64,000 bases of DNA from Symsagittifera roscoffensis. Its lineage: Eukaryota; Xenacoelomorpha; Acoela; Convolutidae. The stretch covers positions 10,585,716 to 10,649,715 of the forward strand of contig NC_087067.1 in the NCBI RefSeq assembly GCF_963678635.1, given 5' to 3'. Position numbers and translations under genes: made by a program. Of the stretch, positions 8,305 through 17,865 are shown one piece after another. Under the pieces are notes generated by a model, which was not told the DNA's origin, did no database searches, and saw only the letters and a list, made by a program, of their open reading frames with translations. Position 1 is the stretch's first letter, and each line of letters starts with the position of its first letter.

Positions 8305-11267
8305 TTTTAGAAAAATATCACCAAATACTTCAGAACGAAAATCTGAAGGCCGCCCCCGATAAATCACACTTCTTTTTGACAAGAGTTAAATTCTTAGGAC
8401 ATAATATAGAAAGAAAGACAATCACTCCATTGAAATCACGCATTGACGCTATTCAAAAACTTCAACCACCAACAAATAAAAAGAAAATCCAAGAATTTCT
8501 TGGAATGTTAAACTTTTTAAGTAAATATGTTTATAAAATGCAATTATATCTACGACCATTTTATAACATCCTTAGACAACAAAATAATTTTGAATGGAAC
8601 ACAGAACATCAAACACGATTTGAAGAAATAAAGAAACTTTTAACTGAACAAATTTCAAACACAATTCCAGATTCAAATCAACCATTTTATGCAATGTGCG
8701 ATGCTTCGAACTTTGGCATCGGTGCAGCACTATTACAATCACAAAATGGTACAAATAAAATGAACCTCATATCAGCAAATTCTCGATTATTCACTCAAGC
8801 AGAGCTACGACTCTCAACTCTAATGAGAGAATGTACAGCCATAATATATACACTGACAGAATATGAATTTCTGATACTTGGATCAAAACATCCAACAGTT
8901 CTATTCACAGACCATAAACCAATCATCTTTCTTTTTACACAAAAATCTAACCCAAACCACCGAGTTTACAGATTTCAACTAATTCTAATGAAATTTCCAA
9001 ACTTACATATAGTTTGGACTGCAGGAAAAAATCTTGCATTACCAGACACCTTAAGTCGAAATACACCACCTGAATTACTTACACGAAAAACAACAGTTGA
9101 AATACCCAAAAACATAAAATTCTACCTTGCAGAAAACGAAACATCACCCCGATTGGAATGCAAATATGCAGTAAAAACTGATATTGAACAATCACAAATA
9201 AATAATTTACAACATTTCCCACTTTATTTAGATTGTCAAAATAATCATTATGAAGTTGATCTACTTGGAACATCAACTTTCAAACCAATTCCATATTCTC
9301 AATGGATAAAAAATAACACCCAACAAAAACGAACAAAACAACACCCGCCTAAAAAAGACCATTTTCCACTAATTGAAAAAGAAGATTTAACTGATAAAAT
9401 AAATTTATCAGGACCACAAACAAATGATTCAAAGTACACAATAAATCAAGTTTTTGACCTCCACGACCCACTTGACACAATACCCTTATCTAAATTCGAA
9501 ATTGAAAACATTTTTCTCCCCCCAACAGAAACAATTACAATTTCAACACTGAAACAATATCAAAATCTTGACCCGATAATTAGACAACTAAAATCATGGC
9601 ACAAATATAAAACTAAACCCGTCAAGGCAGATACAACTATTTTAGGAAACAAAATACTCCTCCGATATTTTCGAAAATTCAATAATACAACAATTAACGA
9701 AAATACAGACCTTTTAGAGTATAACCTGAATGAATCTACAGTTCCATGTCTCCCTATAAGTATGATTCTTATAGCTTTTAATATTTCACATACACAAAAT
9801 ATTAAAGGACACTCTGGATCAGAAAAAACATATTCAAATTTTATACAAAATTTTTACTTCCCAAATGCACCAATTTGGATAAAAGTACTATGCAATGACT
9901 GTATAGTATGTCAACTAAATAAACCTTACCCAAATCAAAAACAAATAGCACAAAAACAAGATTTTAAAGGACAAAGCTTGTACTTTAACCATCGTATCTC
10001 ATTTGATACCAAAGGACCAATCTCACCCTCATCCGAAGGAAACTCCTACATTATGGTAATTGTTGACGCATTTACACATTATGTAGCACTTAACCCAGTA
10101 CCACATTGTAACGCTTATTACGCTTACACAACACTCTATGAACACTGGATAGCAAAATTCGGACTACCAGAAATTTTAGTTACAGATAACGGTACAGAAT
10201 TCATAAATAATGAAATTATCACACTATGTCATTTATATAACATTAAACACAAACCACGTACATCTCATGCACCTTGGACAAACGGCTTAGTCGAAGGTAT
10301 GAACCGTTCATTACAAGAATATCTTAGATGTATCATCAACGGAAATGATACAAAATATACCGAATGGTCAGCAGATGTAAAACTATTTCCCTTAGCATAT
10401 AATTCACAAATCACGACAACTTTAGGAATGTCACCATATGAAATGGTTTTTAACCAAAAGCCACGCAAACCAATAATGTTTACAGCAAATTCTCATAAAA
10501 ACGCACAAGGTTATTGTCAACCAAATAAAGACTCAATTTGTTATAACCTACCTTTACATACACACGATGAAGATCATTTTCATCACCCACAAATTCTAAA
10601 ACTAGCCTCCGGTACACACACCGAATGGATTTTAAACAGAGATAAAAAACACAATGAAATTTATCAAAAAATAACAAAAAAGTTATTACAAAGACAAAAC
10701 ATTAATGAACAAATCAATTCACGTTTTACACCAGCCTCCGATTTAAAAATTGGAACATTTGTTTTAATACCTAATTTTAATACTCAAAAAGGAATTTCTA
10801 AAAAATTACAACCCCTTCGAAAAGGACCATACCAAATAATTGCAAAACCCACTGATGTCACATATAAAATTACCGACTCAAACAAAAAAGAAATCGTTCA
10901 ACATCGAAACAACCTATTACCTTATTACCCAAAAGAATACGCACTCCGCGAATTAACTCAATTATATTCTTTCACAGGATTAAAAATCATTCAAAATGAA
11001 CCACATCTGAAAAACACAGAACAAAATGATAACCCCACCGAAAATCAAAACACAAAACCAATCGCCACCAAAAACAATACACAAAACCATAAAGAATCTC
11101 CAAAACAAAGAAAAAATAGAAAAATGACCGAACAAATAATACCCCAAGAACAAATCGACAAATCAGAAAATAGAAAAACAACAAGACTCCGAAATCAACC
11201 ACGTAAAAACTATAAAATATTCATCCCCCAATCTAAAATTTTAAAGAAAGTGGAATTTCAAAAGTAA
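8292..11267 (+). CDS. RT C-terminus, RNase H and integrase of element A
   Basis: This is the continuation of pol in the next frame. The open frame has no ATG at its start, so the protein begins effectively inside RT. RT thumb/connection comes first (KFLGH and FLGMLNFL blocks, residues 30-80). RNase H starts near residue 135 (MCDASNFGIG) and ends with the LPDTLSRN motif near 255. The integrase has an HHCC zinc finger at about 498-545, and a DDE core with Asp about 570, Asp about 631 in VTDNGTEF and Glu in NGLVEG. There are 35 residues between the second Asp and the Glu, as usual for the family. A GPY/F module (KGPYQI) sits near residue 845, followed by a basic Lys/Asn-rich tail. All catalytic residues I can identify are present, so only the RT break disables this copy. 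Confidence 0.93.
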   Translation: MFVIVLEKYHQILQNENLKAAPDKSHFFLTRVKFLGHNIERKTITPLKSRIDAIQKLQPPTNKKKIQEFLGMLNFLSKYVYKMQLYLRPFYNILRQQNNFEWNTEHQTRFEEIKKLLTEQISNTIPDSNQPFYAMCDASNFGIGAALLQSQNGTNKMNLISANSRLFTQAELRLSTLMRECTAIIYTLTEYEFLILGSKHPTVLFTDHKPIIFLFTQKSNPNHRVYRFQLILMKFPNLHIVWTAGKNLALPDTLSRNTPPELLTRKTTVEIPKNIKFYLAENETSPRLECKYAVKTDIEQSQINNLQHFPLYLDCQNNHYEVDLLGTSTFKPIPYSQWIKNNTQQKRTKQHPPKKDHFPLIEKEDLTDKINLSGPQTNDSKYTINQVFDLHDPLDTIPLSKFEIENIFLPPTETITISTLKQYQNLDPIIRQLKSWHKYKTKPVKADTTILGNKILLRYFRKFNNTTINENTDLLEYNLNESTVPCLPISMILIAFNISHTQNIKGHSGSEKTYSNFIQNFYFPNAPIWIKVLCNDCIVCQLNKPYPNQKQIAQKQDFKGQSLYFNHRISFDTKGPISPSSEGNSYIMVIVDAFTHYVALNPVPHCNAYYAYTTLYEHWIAKFGLPEILVTDNGTEFINNEIITLCHLYNIKHKPRTSHAPWTNGLVEGMNRSLQEYLRCIINGNDTKYTEWSADVKLFPLAYNSQITTTLGMSPYEMVFNQKPRKPIMFTANSHKNAQGYCQPNKDSICYNLPLHTHDEDHFHHPQILKLASGTHTEWILNRDKKHNEIYQKITKKLLQRQNINEQINSRFTPASDLKIGTFVLIPNFNTQKGISKKLQPLRKGPYQIIAKPTDVTYKITDSNKKEIVQHRNNLLPYYPKEYALRELTQLYSFTGLKIIQNEPHLKNTEQNDNPTENQNTKPIATKNNTQNHKESPKQRKNRKMTEQIIPQEQIDKSENRKTTRLRNQPRKNYKIFIPQSKILKKVEFQK

Positions 11268-12092
11268 TTTTAACATTATACTTCACAATCTTGAAACCTC
11301 CGAAACATTTTTCATTTACATTTTTCAAAATAACATGCTGACAAGTACGTAATAATTCTAGTTCAAAATAGACCAATAGGATTCATCCAATCCGTCACTT
11401 TCTCTAACTCAAACTAAGACCAATTAGACGAATAATATAGAACTCCAGGCACATCTATAACTATAACTTTACGACCTCCAGGTCAAAAATAAGCAAACCA
11501 CTCCAACTTGACAACTAAAATAAATATCACCATAATACCGTACCCCTCCCTTATCTAATAACCCAAAGATCAACAATATTTCCCCAACTCAGACCACGAA
11601 TACCCCCAAAACAAATTTGTTAACTTAGCCTAAAGTAACAAAATGAACATTTTAATTAGCCTAAAGTATAAAAATCTCACCATACCCCGGATCATTTGAC
11701 AAACAAAAATAAAGAAAAAGACGACCTTCCGATCACCATGAAAATTGCCCCCAACAATTTTTTACAAAACTCAACCCACTTGTCAAAAAACTAATAAATA
11801 ATCCGACCACACTTGAAAATCGCCTCAAACAGCAGAAAATATTCGACCAAGAGATCATTTCTTAAATGCTCTTCTCTCAATCAGTTACTCAAATACTCAT
11901 AAATCTTAAACATTTTTTTACAATATACGAAACCTTTATAATATTTCTTTTTGATATACTTGAATCTTTTCTAATAATCCTAATCATTTTTTGTAACATT
12001 TTTTAAATTTTCTACACTATACTCGAACTATTCCTCCAACTTTCCAAAACCCTTGATTACATCCACAGGTACGATTCATATAACTTGTCTAA
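11268..12092 (+). promoter_or_regulatory. Non-coding spacer after pol with a strong 3' splice-acceptor-like site
   Basis: No ORF is seen in these 825 nt. A pyrimidine-rich tract about 12025-12066 runs into CCACAG, with AG at 12067-12068. This lies 24 nt upstream of the ATG of the small membrane ORF. Errantiviruses and retroviruses make envelope proteins from a spliced subgenomic RNA, and this site is well placed for that (inference). A direct repeat TTAGCCTAAAGTA-like also occurs twice around 11625-11670. Confidence 0.45.
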
Positions 12093-12281
12093 ATGATACG
12101 AACAATTTTCAGTAGAACTGATATTTTTTTATTGTTTGTAATTTTCATAACATTTTTATCATCCCTCATTTTGACAATATGCAAATGTATAAAGAAAGCA
12201 ATCATCACATTTGCCCTAGCAACAATTTTTCTAATTATTTTTTTGGAAGAATATTATAATAAACATAAACCTTCCCACTAA
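12093..12281 (+). CDS. Small two-helix membrane protein (62 residues) of element A
   Basis: An ATG-initiated frame of 62 residues. Two hydrophobic stretches, about residues 10-29 and 35-52, are separated by a short Cys/Lys hinge (CKCIKK), and the tail is short and polar. This is the layout of a hairpin membrane protein. It is the first ORF after the acceptor-like site at 12067-12068, and stands immediately upstream of the ATG-less frame and the envelope ORF, so it would be the first reading frame on a spliced RNA. I do not recognise a family. Size and layout recall small viral hydrophobic proteins, but no function can be claimed. The short length leaves some chance that it is fortuitous, although two clean helices in a G-poor region argue for selection. 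Confidence 0.5.
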   Translation: MIRTIFSRTDIFLLFVIFITFLSSLILTICKCIKKAIITFALATIFLIIFLEEYYNKHKPSH

Positions 12282-12286
12282 AGTAA

Positions 12287-13423
12287 CAATTCAAAAATCC
12301 ATCAAAAATTGCTACCCAACAGTCACAAAGTCAGTCTTCACCGACATCATCCCAAGATAACCCAACACCACCTTCAACTACTCAAAATCCTCAAACATCT
12401 ACAAGAATTTCTTTTCAAGACAATCCATACACTTTTGAAGAACGACACGCTCGTTTATCAGAACCACTAGAACCAGTTCAACGACAAGCACCTTTAAGCG
12501 AACCAACTTATAACCTATACCCAACACTACCACAAGAACTAAGCAGATTAAGAAATCCTAGTCAAAACCAGAATACAGTCGAAATAAACAGACAAATTAT
12601 ACATCCTCGACGAAACAGAAATTTTCAAACTCCCCGAGTTCAATTTGATATACCTCAATCCCCATCACAAAACACTCCAGAAAACCCCATTGGTATATTA
12701 CCAGAAACCCCTACGCTTCTTTCACAACGTAGCACCTCAAGCCTACCATCAGATTACTTAGGTTCAACACCAACATCTGAACAAATACGTGAAAATCCCT
12801 TTAACCCCCCAAACCAAACATCACGACTACCATATTGGACAACACATTCATTTACACAAGGTGAATTAAATTTAGTCAATGACCCAATAGATATTTCTAC
12901 GGATACAACAACATCCTCATCACTACCAGAAACATTATCACTACCATCAACACCATCAATAAGCCAGTTTTCACCACCACCATTTAACTTAAATTTTCCA
13001 AATAATCTCGACGCCAGATATCGAGAACAATCATCAACAAATATCCCTTTAAGACTAGATTGGAATACATTTACAGCACCTCCACCATTATTTGGACAAC
13101 ATCAAGAAAGTAACCGCCTTCATAACTGGGCACTTAACAGATTACAGTATCGCCAGGATATTCACAACGATATCCGTGATCACAATATTCAAATACTCCA
13201 ACAAAACAGTTTACAATTAAAGTTTGAAATCACAGTTAAGCTAAATAATATTACCCAACATCCCTACCCATTAAACCCACCTAACATAACAGCTCAATCA
13301 CTACCACCACCGTTTATAACTACTGAAGTAATATACAAATACGACAGATATACCAAAAACACAATTGGCTACATTACATTTTACAATCCATACTCAGGAT
13401 TATCATACACATGTATATTCTAA
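12287..13423 (+). CDS. 378-codon open frame without any ATG, upstream of and overlapping env (element A)
   Basis: The frame is open from the codon after TAA 12284-12286 to TAA 13421-13423 and contains no in-frame ATG. The first two thirds are rich in Pro/Ser/Thr/Gln/Asn. The last third (from about residue 245) is less biased and contains an ordered-looking stretch with several aromatic and Tyr residues. The final 13 nt overlap the env start (ATG at 13411). The upstream membrane ORF stops before this frame opens, so simple frameshifting from it is not possible. Expression would need splicing onto a leader carrying a start codon, or non-AUG initiation. More than 1.1 kb without a stop in AT-rich DNA strongly suggests a real coding region. 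No family is recognised. Confidence 0.65.
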   Translation, partial: QFKNPSKIATQQSQSQSSPTSSQDNPTPPSTTQNPQTSTRISFQDNPYTFEERHARLSEPLEPVQRQAPLSEPTYNLYPTLPQELSRLRNPSQNQNTVEINRQIIHPRRNRNFQTPRVQFDIPQSPSQNTPENPIGILPETPTLLSQRSTSSLPSDYLGSTPTSEQIRENPFNPPNQTSRLPYWTTHSFTQGELNLVNDPIDISTDTTTSSSLPETLSLPSTPSISQFSPPPFNLNFPNNLDARYREQSSTNIPLRLDWNTFTAPPPLFGQHQESNRLHNWALNRLQYRQDIHNDIRDHNIQILQQNSLQLKFEITVKLNNITQHPYPLNPPNITAQSLPPPFITTEVIYKYDRYTKNTIGYITFYNPYSGLSYTCIF

Positions 13424-16029
13424 AATTATTAACTTTTCTCCAACTCCTTTTTCTAGTAACCTCAAATCAAAACATAAACCCTTCTCCTCGTACAGGACCA
13501 CAAGATTTATTAGTAACACATTACGATTGTGAAGAAAATGAACAAAAAACACTACATAAATATGCAATAAATCAAGTATCACAATGTGAAACAGAACCAC
13601 AAGCTATAGAAACCACAGATGTAATAGCAACACTCTATTCAAAAGCCCGAGCAACAACAGTTACAGGTTATAAATTTACAGCAACATTTTCCGAAAAGAA
13701 AGTACATTGTTCACAAGTCTCGAACGGCAACAAAAACCGACTTGACCATGAATCATTCTATCAGAGTAATATCGAACGTCTTTTACATCTCAATCCCGAT
13801 GATTGTAAAAATGAATTACTTAGACTAAACATCACACAAAATAAAAACTCCGCAAGAAAGTTAGTTAATTTTCAAGTTTTTTCAGACTCTGTACATCAAT
13901 CACAACTTGAAAGACACCAAGGACATATAAAACTAGACGAAAAATACCCGTATAACGGCGCACACGGACGATTAACCTATGATCTACACGATAAACATTG
14001 GATACCACACATTGGTATAAATAACCCATCAAACTGCAAAGCAGACACAAAAAATAAAGGATACCAAGAAATAATGTTTTTCGATTGGAAAATACAACTC
14101 GAAAAAATACAACTAACACGAGATTTATCAGATAACACAATGATCTATCAAGGAATCCGATTACCTTGTAAAAATGATCAAGGTTATTGCGACCCTACAA
14201 CGAGAACACAAGCAACCATTGTTTGGTTCCCCGAAGATACATGTACAACATTTCAAGTAGCAAAAATACACGCTCGTATGATAAAATTTCACGAAAAATA
14301 TTTTATACAATCAATTCCATATGAACAAGTCCATCCATCACGAAAACTAAGTTCTAATTTTAGAAACATAGACAATATAGAAAATAAATTGACACGTTTT
14401 CAAATATATCAAGAAACAGAACTTGCATGTAAATACAGGAATCCACTTCACAGAACACAATACTCTGAAATATTAGTTGAATATGAAAAAGGATTCGACA
14501 TGACCACTGGAAAAGTAAAAATCGACCCATATGCCACAGGTCATCCTCCAAACGAAGGAACATCCTATATACCAGTTAATTTTCAAAAAAGCAACGGACA
14601 ACCTGGTGGACATCTAAAACCTTATGACACCAGAAGCACACGCTTACAAGAATTATCACTAATGAATACTACATATTTCGGTAATATCCACTATGATATT
14701 CATTTAGATATGAAACTAGATTATACAATTAGCCGAATTTTTCAAGAAATGTCACTCTCCGAATTAGAAACACTACACCAACTATGCGAATTAGAACGAA
14801 CACAAATATTACAATCACTTGCACTAGCAGTATTAAAAATACCCTATGCAGGATACTTATTATCTGGAAATAGATCAAATTTTTTAGACTATGAAGGAAA
14901 CATCTTATGGTTTTATACTTGTACTAAAAAAGTATCACCACTATACGTTTTTGAAGATAAACGATGTTATAAAAGAATCCCTATCTTTTATAAGAATAAA
15001 GTACATTTCGTGGATACACTTTCACGAAGAACCTATTTCTGGGATACCGCAGTCCCATGTGGATCAGAAAACAGCCACAATGTAGTACAACTAAACCCTG
15101 ATGAAAATAAATATTATCTTCTCACTCCATATCCCACATTAATGCAATCACTCAAAAAATTTTCACCAGAAAGCATTCGCGCTATTGCTCGAAACCCAAA
15201 TATAGACTTACAATCAATAGGAATCTATTCAAAGTCAGATATTCAACATCACATTAGAACACAACAATTCCAAGAATTATTAACACAAATGGACACTATA
15301 CAAAGACAATCAATAGACCAGAATTTACGCAAACTTGCAGAAACCGCAGGATTTGCCGATATCTACACGCAAGACTATAGCGGATATTTTAAAGACATTA
15401 AAGATTATATATATCTAAACGGTGAAAAATACCGTCCCCAAGATATATCACCAATCAACATTTTTAGCTTTGTTACACTCAAAAATGAGATCCTCGATTT
15501 TCTAGGATGGCCCTACTACATCTTAGAAAAATTGACTATTTTATACGCAATGTTTAACTTTATTGGATTTCTCTTCTCACTTTTAAAAGGAATCTATAAC
15601 ACATGTGCTATACACACACAAGTCAATAGACAAGCAAGTGTAGCACGCATACTATTTGCAGGATTTTTTGGAATCTTTTCTACATCTATAAACAAAATTC
15701 TTTTAGACGCACAAATAAAAGAATATAACACAAAAATAACAACACGACAAAATACATATGACGAAGAACATAACAATGTAGACACAACGCCAACGGCACC
15801 ACAATTACCACCCCTACCAAATAACCATCCACTATCCCTAGTCCCACGAAATTTTCGAAATTTAGCCATCACACATAATCCAAATTTTCGACTCACAACA
15901 TCACAAAGTCCCATTCAACATATAATGACACACCAGTCACAAGATGAAAATACTTATGAACAAATTATTGAACAACCCCATACCACCGCTTTTCAGTCTC
16001 AAAATAATCATTTTTTTAGCCCACGATGA
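13411..16029 (+). CDS. Envelope-like glycoprotein of element A
   Basis: A frame of 872 residues. An N-terminal hydrophobic segment (residues 2-18) looks like a signal peptide. A YDC motif at residues 38-40 is followed by paired Cys residues. A large Cys-containing ectodomain follows, with blocks such as YVFEDKRCYKRIP and FVDTLSRRTYFWDT in the second half. Hydrophobic segments at about 707-730 and 744-763 could anchor it, and a polar Pro/Gln-rich tail follows. Its position after integrase is that of env in errantiviruses and retroviruses. The YDC start and the Cys spacing remind me of class III-type glycoproteins of chuvirus-like viruses, which are known to have been captured by LTR elements, but this is only an impression. 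The ATG lies inside the end of the previous frame, and the TGA stop overlaps the next ATG (ATGA, 16026-16029). Confidence 0.75.
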   Translation: MYILKLLTFLQLLFLVTSNQNINPSPRTGPQDLLVTHYDCEENEQKTLHKYAINQVSQCETEPQAIETTDVIATLYSKARATTVTGYKFTATFSEKKVHCSQVSNGNKNRLDHESFYQSNIERLLHLNPDDCKNELLRLNITQNKNSARKLVNFQVFSDSVHQSQLERHQGHIKLDEKYPYNGAHGRLTYDLHDKHWIPHIGINNPSNCKADTKNKGYQEIMFFDWKIQLEKIQLTRDLSDNTMIYQGIRLPCKNDQGYCDPTTRTQATIVWFPEDTCTTFQVAKIHARMIKFHEKYFIQSIPYEQVHPSRKLSSNFRNIDNIENKLTRFQIYQETELACKYRNPLHRTQYSEILVEYEKGFDMTTGKVKIDPYATGHPPNEGTSYIPVNFQKSNGQPGGHLKPYDTRSTRLQELSLMNTTYFGNIHYDIHLDMKLDYTISRIFQEMSLSELETLHQLCELERTQILQSLALAVLKIPYAGYLLSGNRSNFLDYEGNILWFYTCTKKVSPLYVFEDKRCYKRIPIFYKNKVHFVDTLSRRTYFWDTAVPCGSENSHNVVQLNPDENKYYLLTPYPTLMQSLKKFSPESIRAIARNPNIDLQSIGIYSKSDIQHHIRTQQFQELLTQMDTIQRQSIDQNLRKLAETAGFADIYTQDYSGYFKDIKDYIYLNGEKYRPQDISPINIFSFVTLKNEILDFLGWPYYILEKLTILYAMFNFIGFLFSLLKGIYNTCAIHTQVNRQASVARILFAGFFGIFSTSINKILLDAQIKEYNTKITTRQNTYDEEHNNVDTTPTAPQLPPLPNNHPLSLVPRNFRNLAITHNPNFRLTTSQSPIQHIMTHQSQDENTYEQIIEQPHTTAFQSQNNHFFSPR

Positions 16030-17665
16030 GCCGCCAACTTGGATCACTACACCGATCAAATTCCCACCCAACCAATCTTACCTCTCCACTCCCAATAATA
16101 CCACTTTTTGCTTTTCCGCCACCCGATTTTCCATCTAGTAATGTAACATCAGGCATGAATTCCGACACTAATTCACACATCTCAGTTTTATATTCCATCT
16201 CACAACTCAATAACCCGAATATTGAAACCCCCGATGAATTTGCCAACTCAGAACCATCCCCATCCAATAATTTTCATAACTCTTCTAATTTTTCACAACC
16301 CCCTTTTCAACCCATATTATCCAATAACCCTGACCCAATCACCCCCACACCCTCTTATGCTTCCCAAGTTACCCCAACCTACTCCTCATACCATTCTGAC
16401 CAATCATCTCATTCTCCAGACACCCCCCGAATCTCCCCAGAGCTAGAAAATTTTATTACCCTCCAACAACAACCCTACCACCTTAATACCCCAACCATAA
16501 ACCAAATCTCCTCCACTATAAATTCATCCAACCCCCCTACCCCTACACCCTCTTCAAATTATACTGAATCATTAGCACCATCATCCACATCAACTGAATC
16601 TTCACTCAACACTAATAGAGCTTACCGCACTTTTAAAAGAAAGTTCCCCAACCATCCTTTCCCAGCAAAACCAGGAACAGCCCGTGAATACATCAACCAC
16701 CCCAAGCATACTAACACAAAAGAATTTTTAGCCATCACCTTACCCTCATTCCCACAATACACCTTAAACACCCCCCACGACACTAACGAAACACGCAACT
16801 TTGTAGATGAATACGTTTTAATGCCCACTCTCTCTTGGACCTCATATTATCATTTCACTAACCCTCTTTGCTTACCTTTATCTAACACTCACATCGATAT
16901 AGAGCGAAATACGGACATGCTATATCGACTCACTACACCACTAACCGCTAGACAATTTACTTACGTTGGATATAAAAAATCACTAAAAACACACACTGCA
17001 CCTAGAGCTAACGAATATACACTCGAATACTATGATCACAACATCATCAGAGCTAACCAAGATCAATTCTTAGACGACGATCGCTTCGCTAATCCACAAA
17101 TTACCGAGAAATTTTTCATCAAGACACCATATCTATTTACACTAAACATCTTCGACCGAAAGTTTGATCACATTATTTCAGAAGCACTAACAGACACACA
17201 AGCATACGAAAGTTTTAAAGAACGCTTCCAAATATTTTCACTAACCTTTCATTTCCTTGCACCACACGAAAGAGATTTACACTGCTCACACGATATTATG
17301 TTGCGCACTAAACAAACCCACACATATAGTTATTATCGCTTCATCCAAAATCACTTTGACCTACACACACCCTCTAGACAACCACACCATCGTTTTCAAT
17401 TCATTAATTCCAAATACACTTCACCATTTTTCCTAAATTTCACATATTGCATTAAAGATACTAACCTTCATGGTATTCTTCGCAATTATGATCCCATAAC
17501 CCAGATGTATATTTTCTGTCCCATCACCAAGACCTTCAACGCCGAAGAATCCCGACCCTTCCTTATCCCGCACGAGTTTGTACAACCTATAGAAATCCCA
17601 ATTTTAGAATTCATCCACAACACTAAATTCAATCACAAATTATATAATCTAATCCAAAACACACC
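16026..17665 (+). CDS. Post-env ORF of element A, unknown function, truncated by assembly gap
   Basis: This frame starts at ATG 16026, sharing ATGA with the env stop, which suggests termination-reinitiation coupling. At least 546 residues are visible before the N gap. Residues 1-190 are Pro/Ser/Thr/Asn-rich and look disordered. From about 195 the sequence becomes basic and then globular, with many Tyr, Phe and His (for example the LTFHFLAPHERDLHC block). No signal peptide, membrane helix or known domain is recognised. The layout (disordered Pro/Ser-rich head, ordered tail) resembles that of the ATG-less frame at 12287. A fourth structural or accessory gene 3' of env is unusual for Ty3/gypsy elements. 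Coding confidence is good from length and composition; the function is unknown. Confidence 0.75.
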
Positions 17666-17865
17666 NNNNNNNNNNNNNNNNNNNNNNNNNNNNNNNNNNN
17701 NNNNNNNNNNNNNNNNNNNNNNNNNNNNNNNNNNNNNNNNNNNNNNNNNNNNNNNNNNNNNNNNNNNNNNNNNNNNNNNNNNNNNNNNNNNNNNNNNNNN
17801 NNNNNNNNNNNNNNNNNNNNNNNNNNNNNNNNNNNNNNNNNNNNNNNNNNNNNNNNNNNNNNNNN
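17666..17865. other. Assembly gap of exactly 200 N
   Basis: A run of 200 N, a typical placeholder for a gap of unknown length. The left side is G-poor element A; the right side is G/A-rich element B, starting inside an ORF. The 3' end of element A, both inner LTRs and the 5' end of element B are therefore missing. Frames drawn across the Ns are meaningless. Confidence 0.99.
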
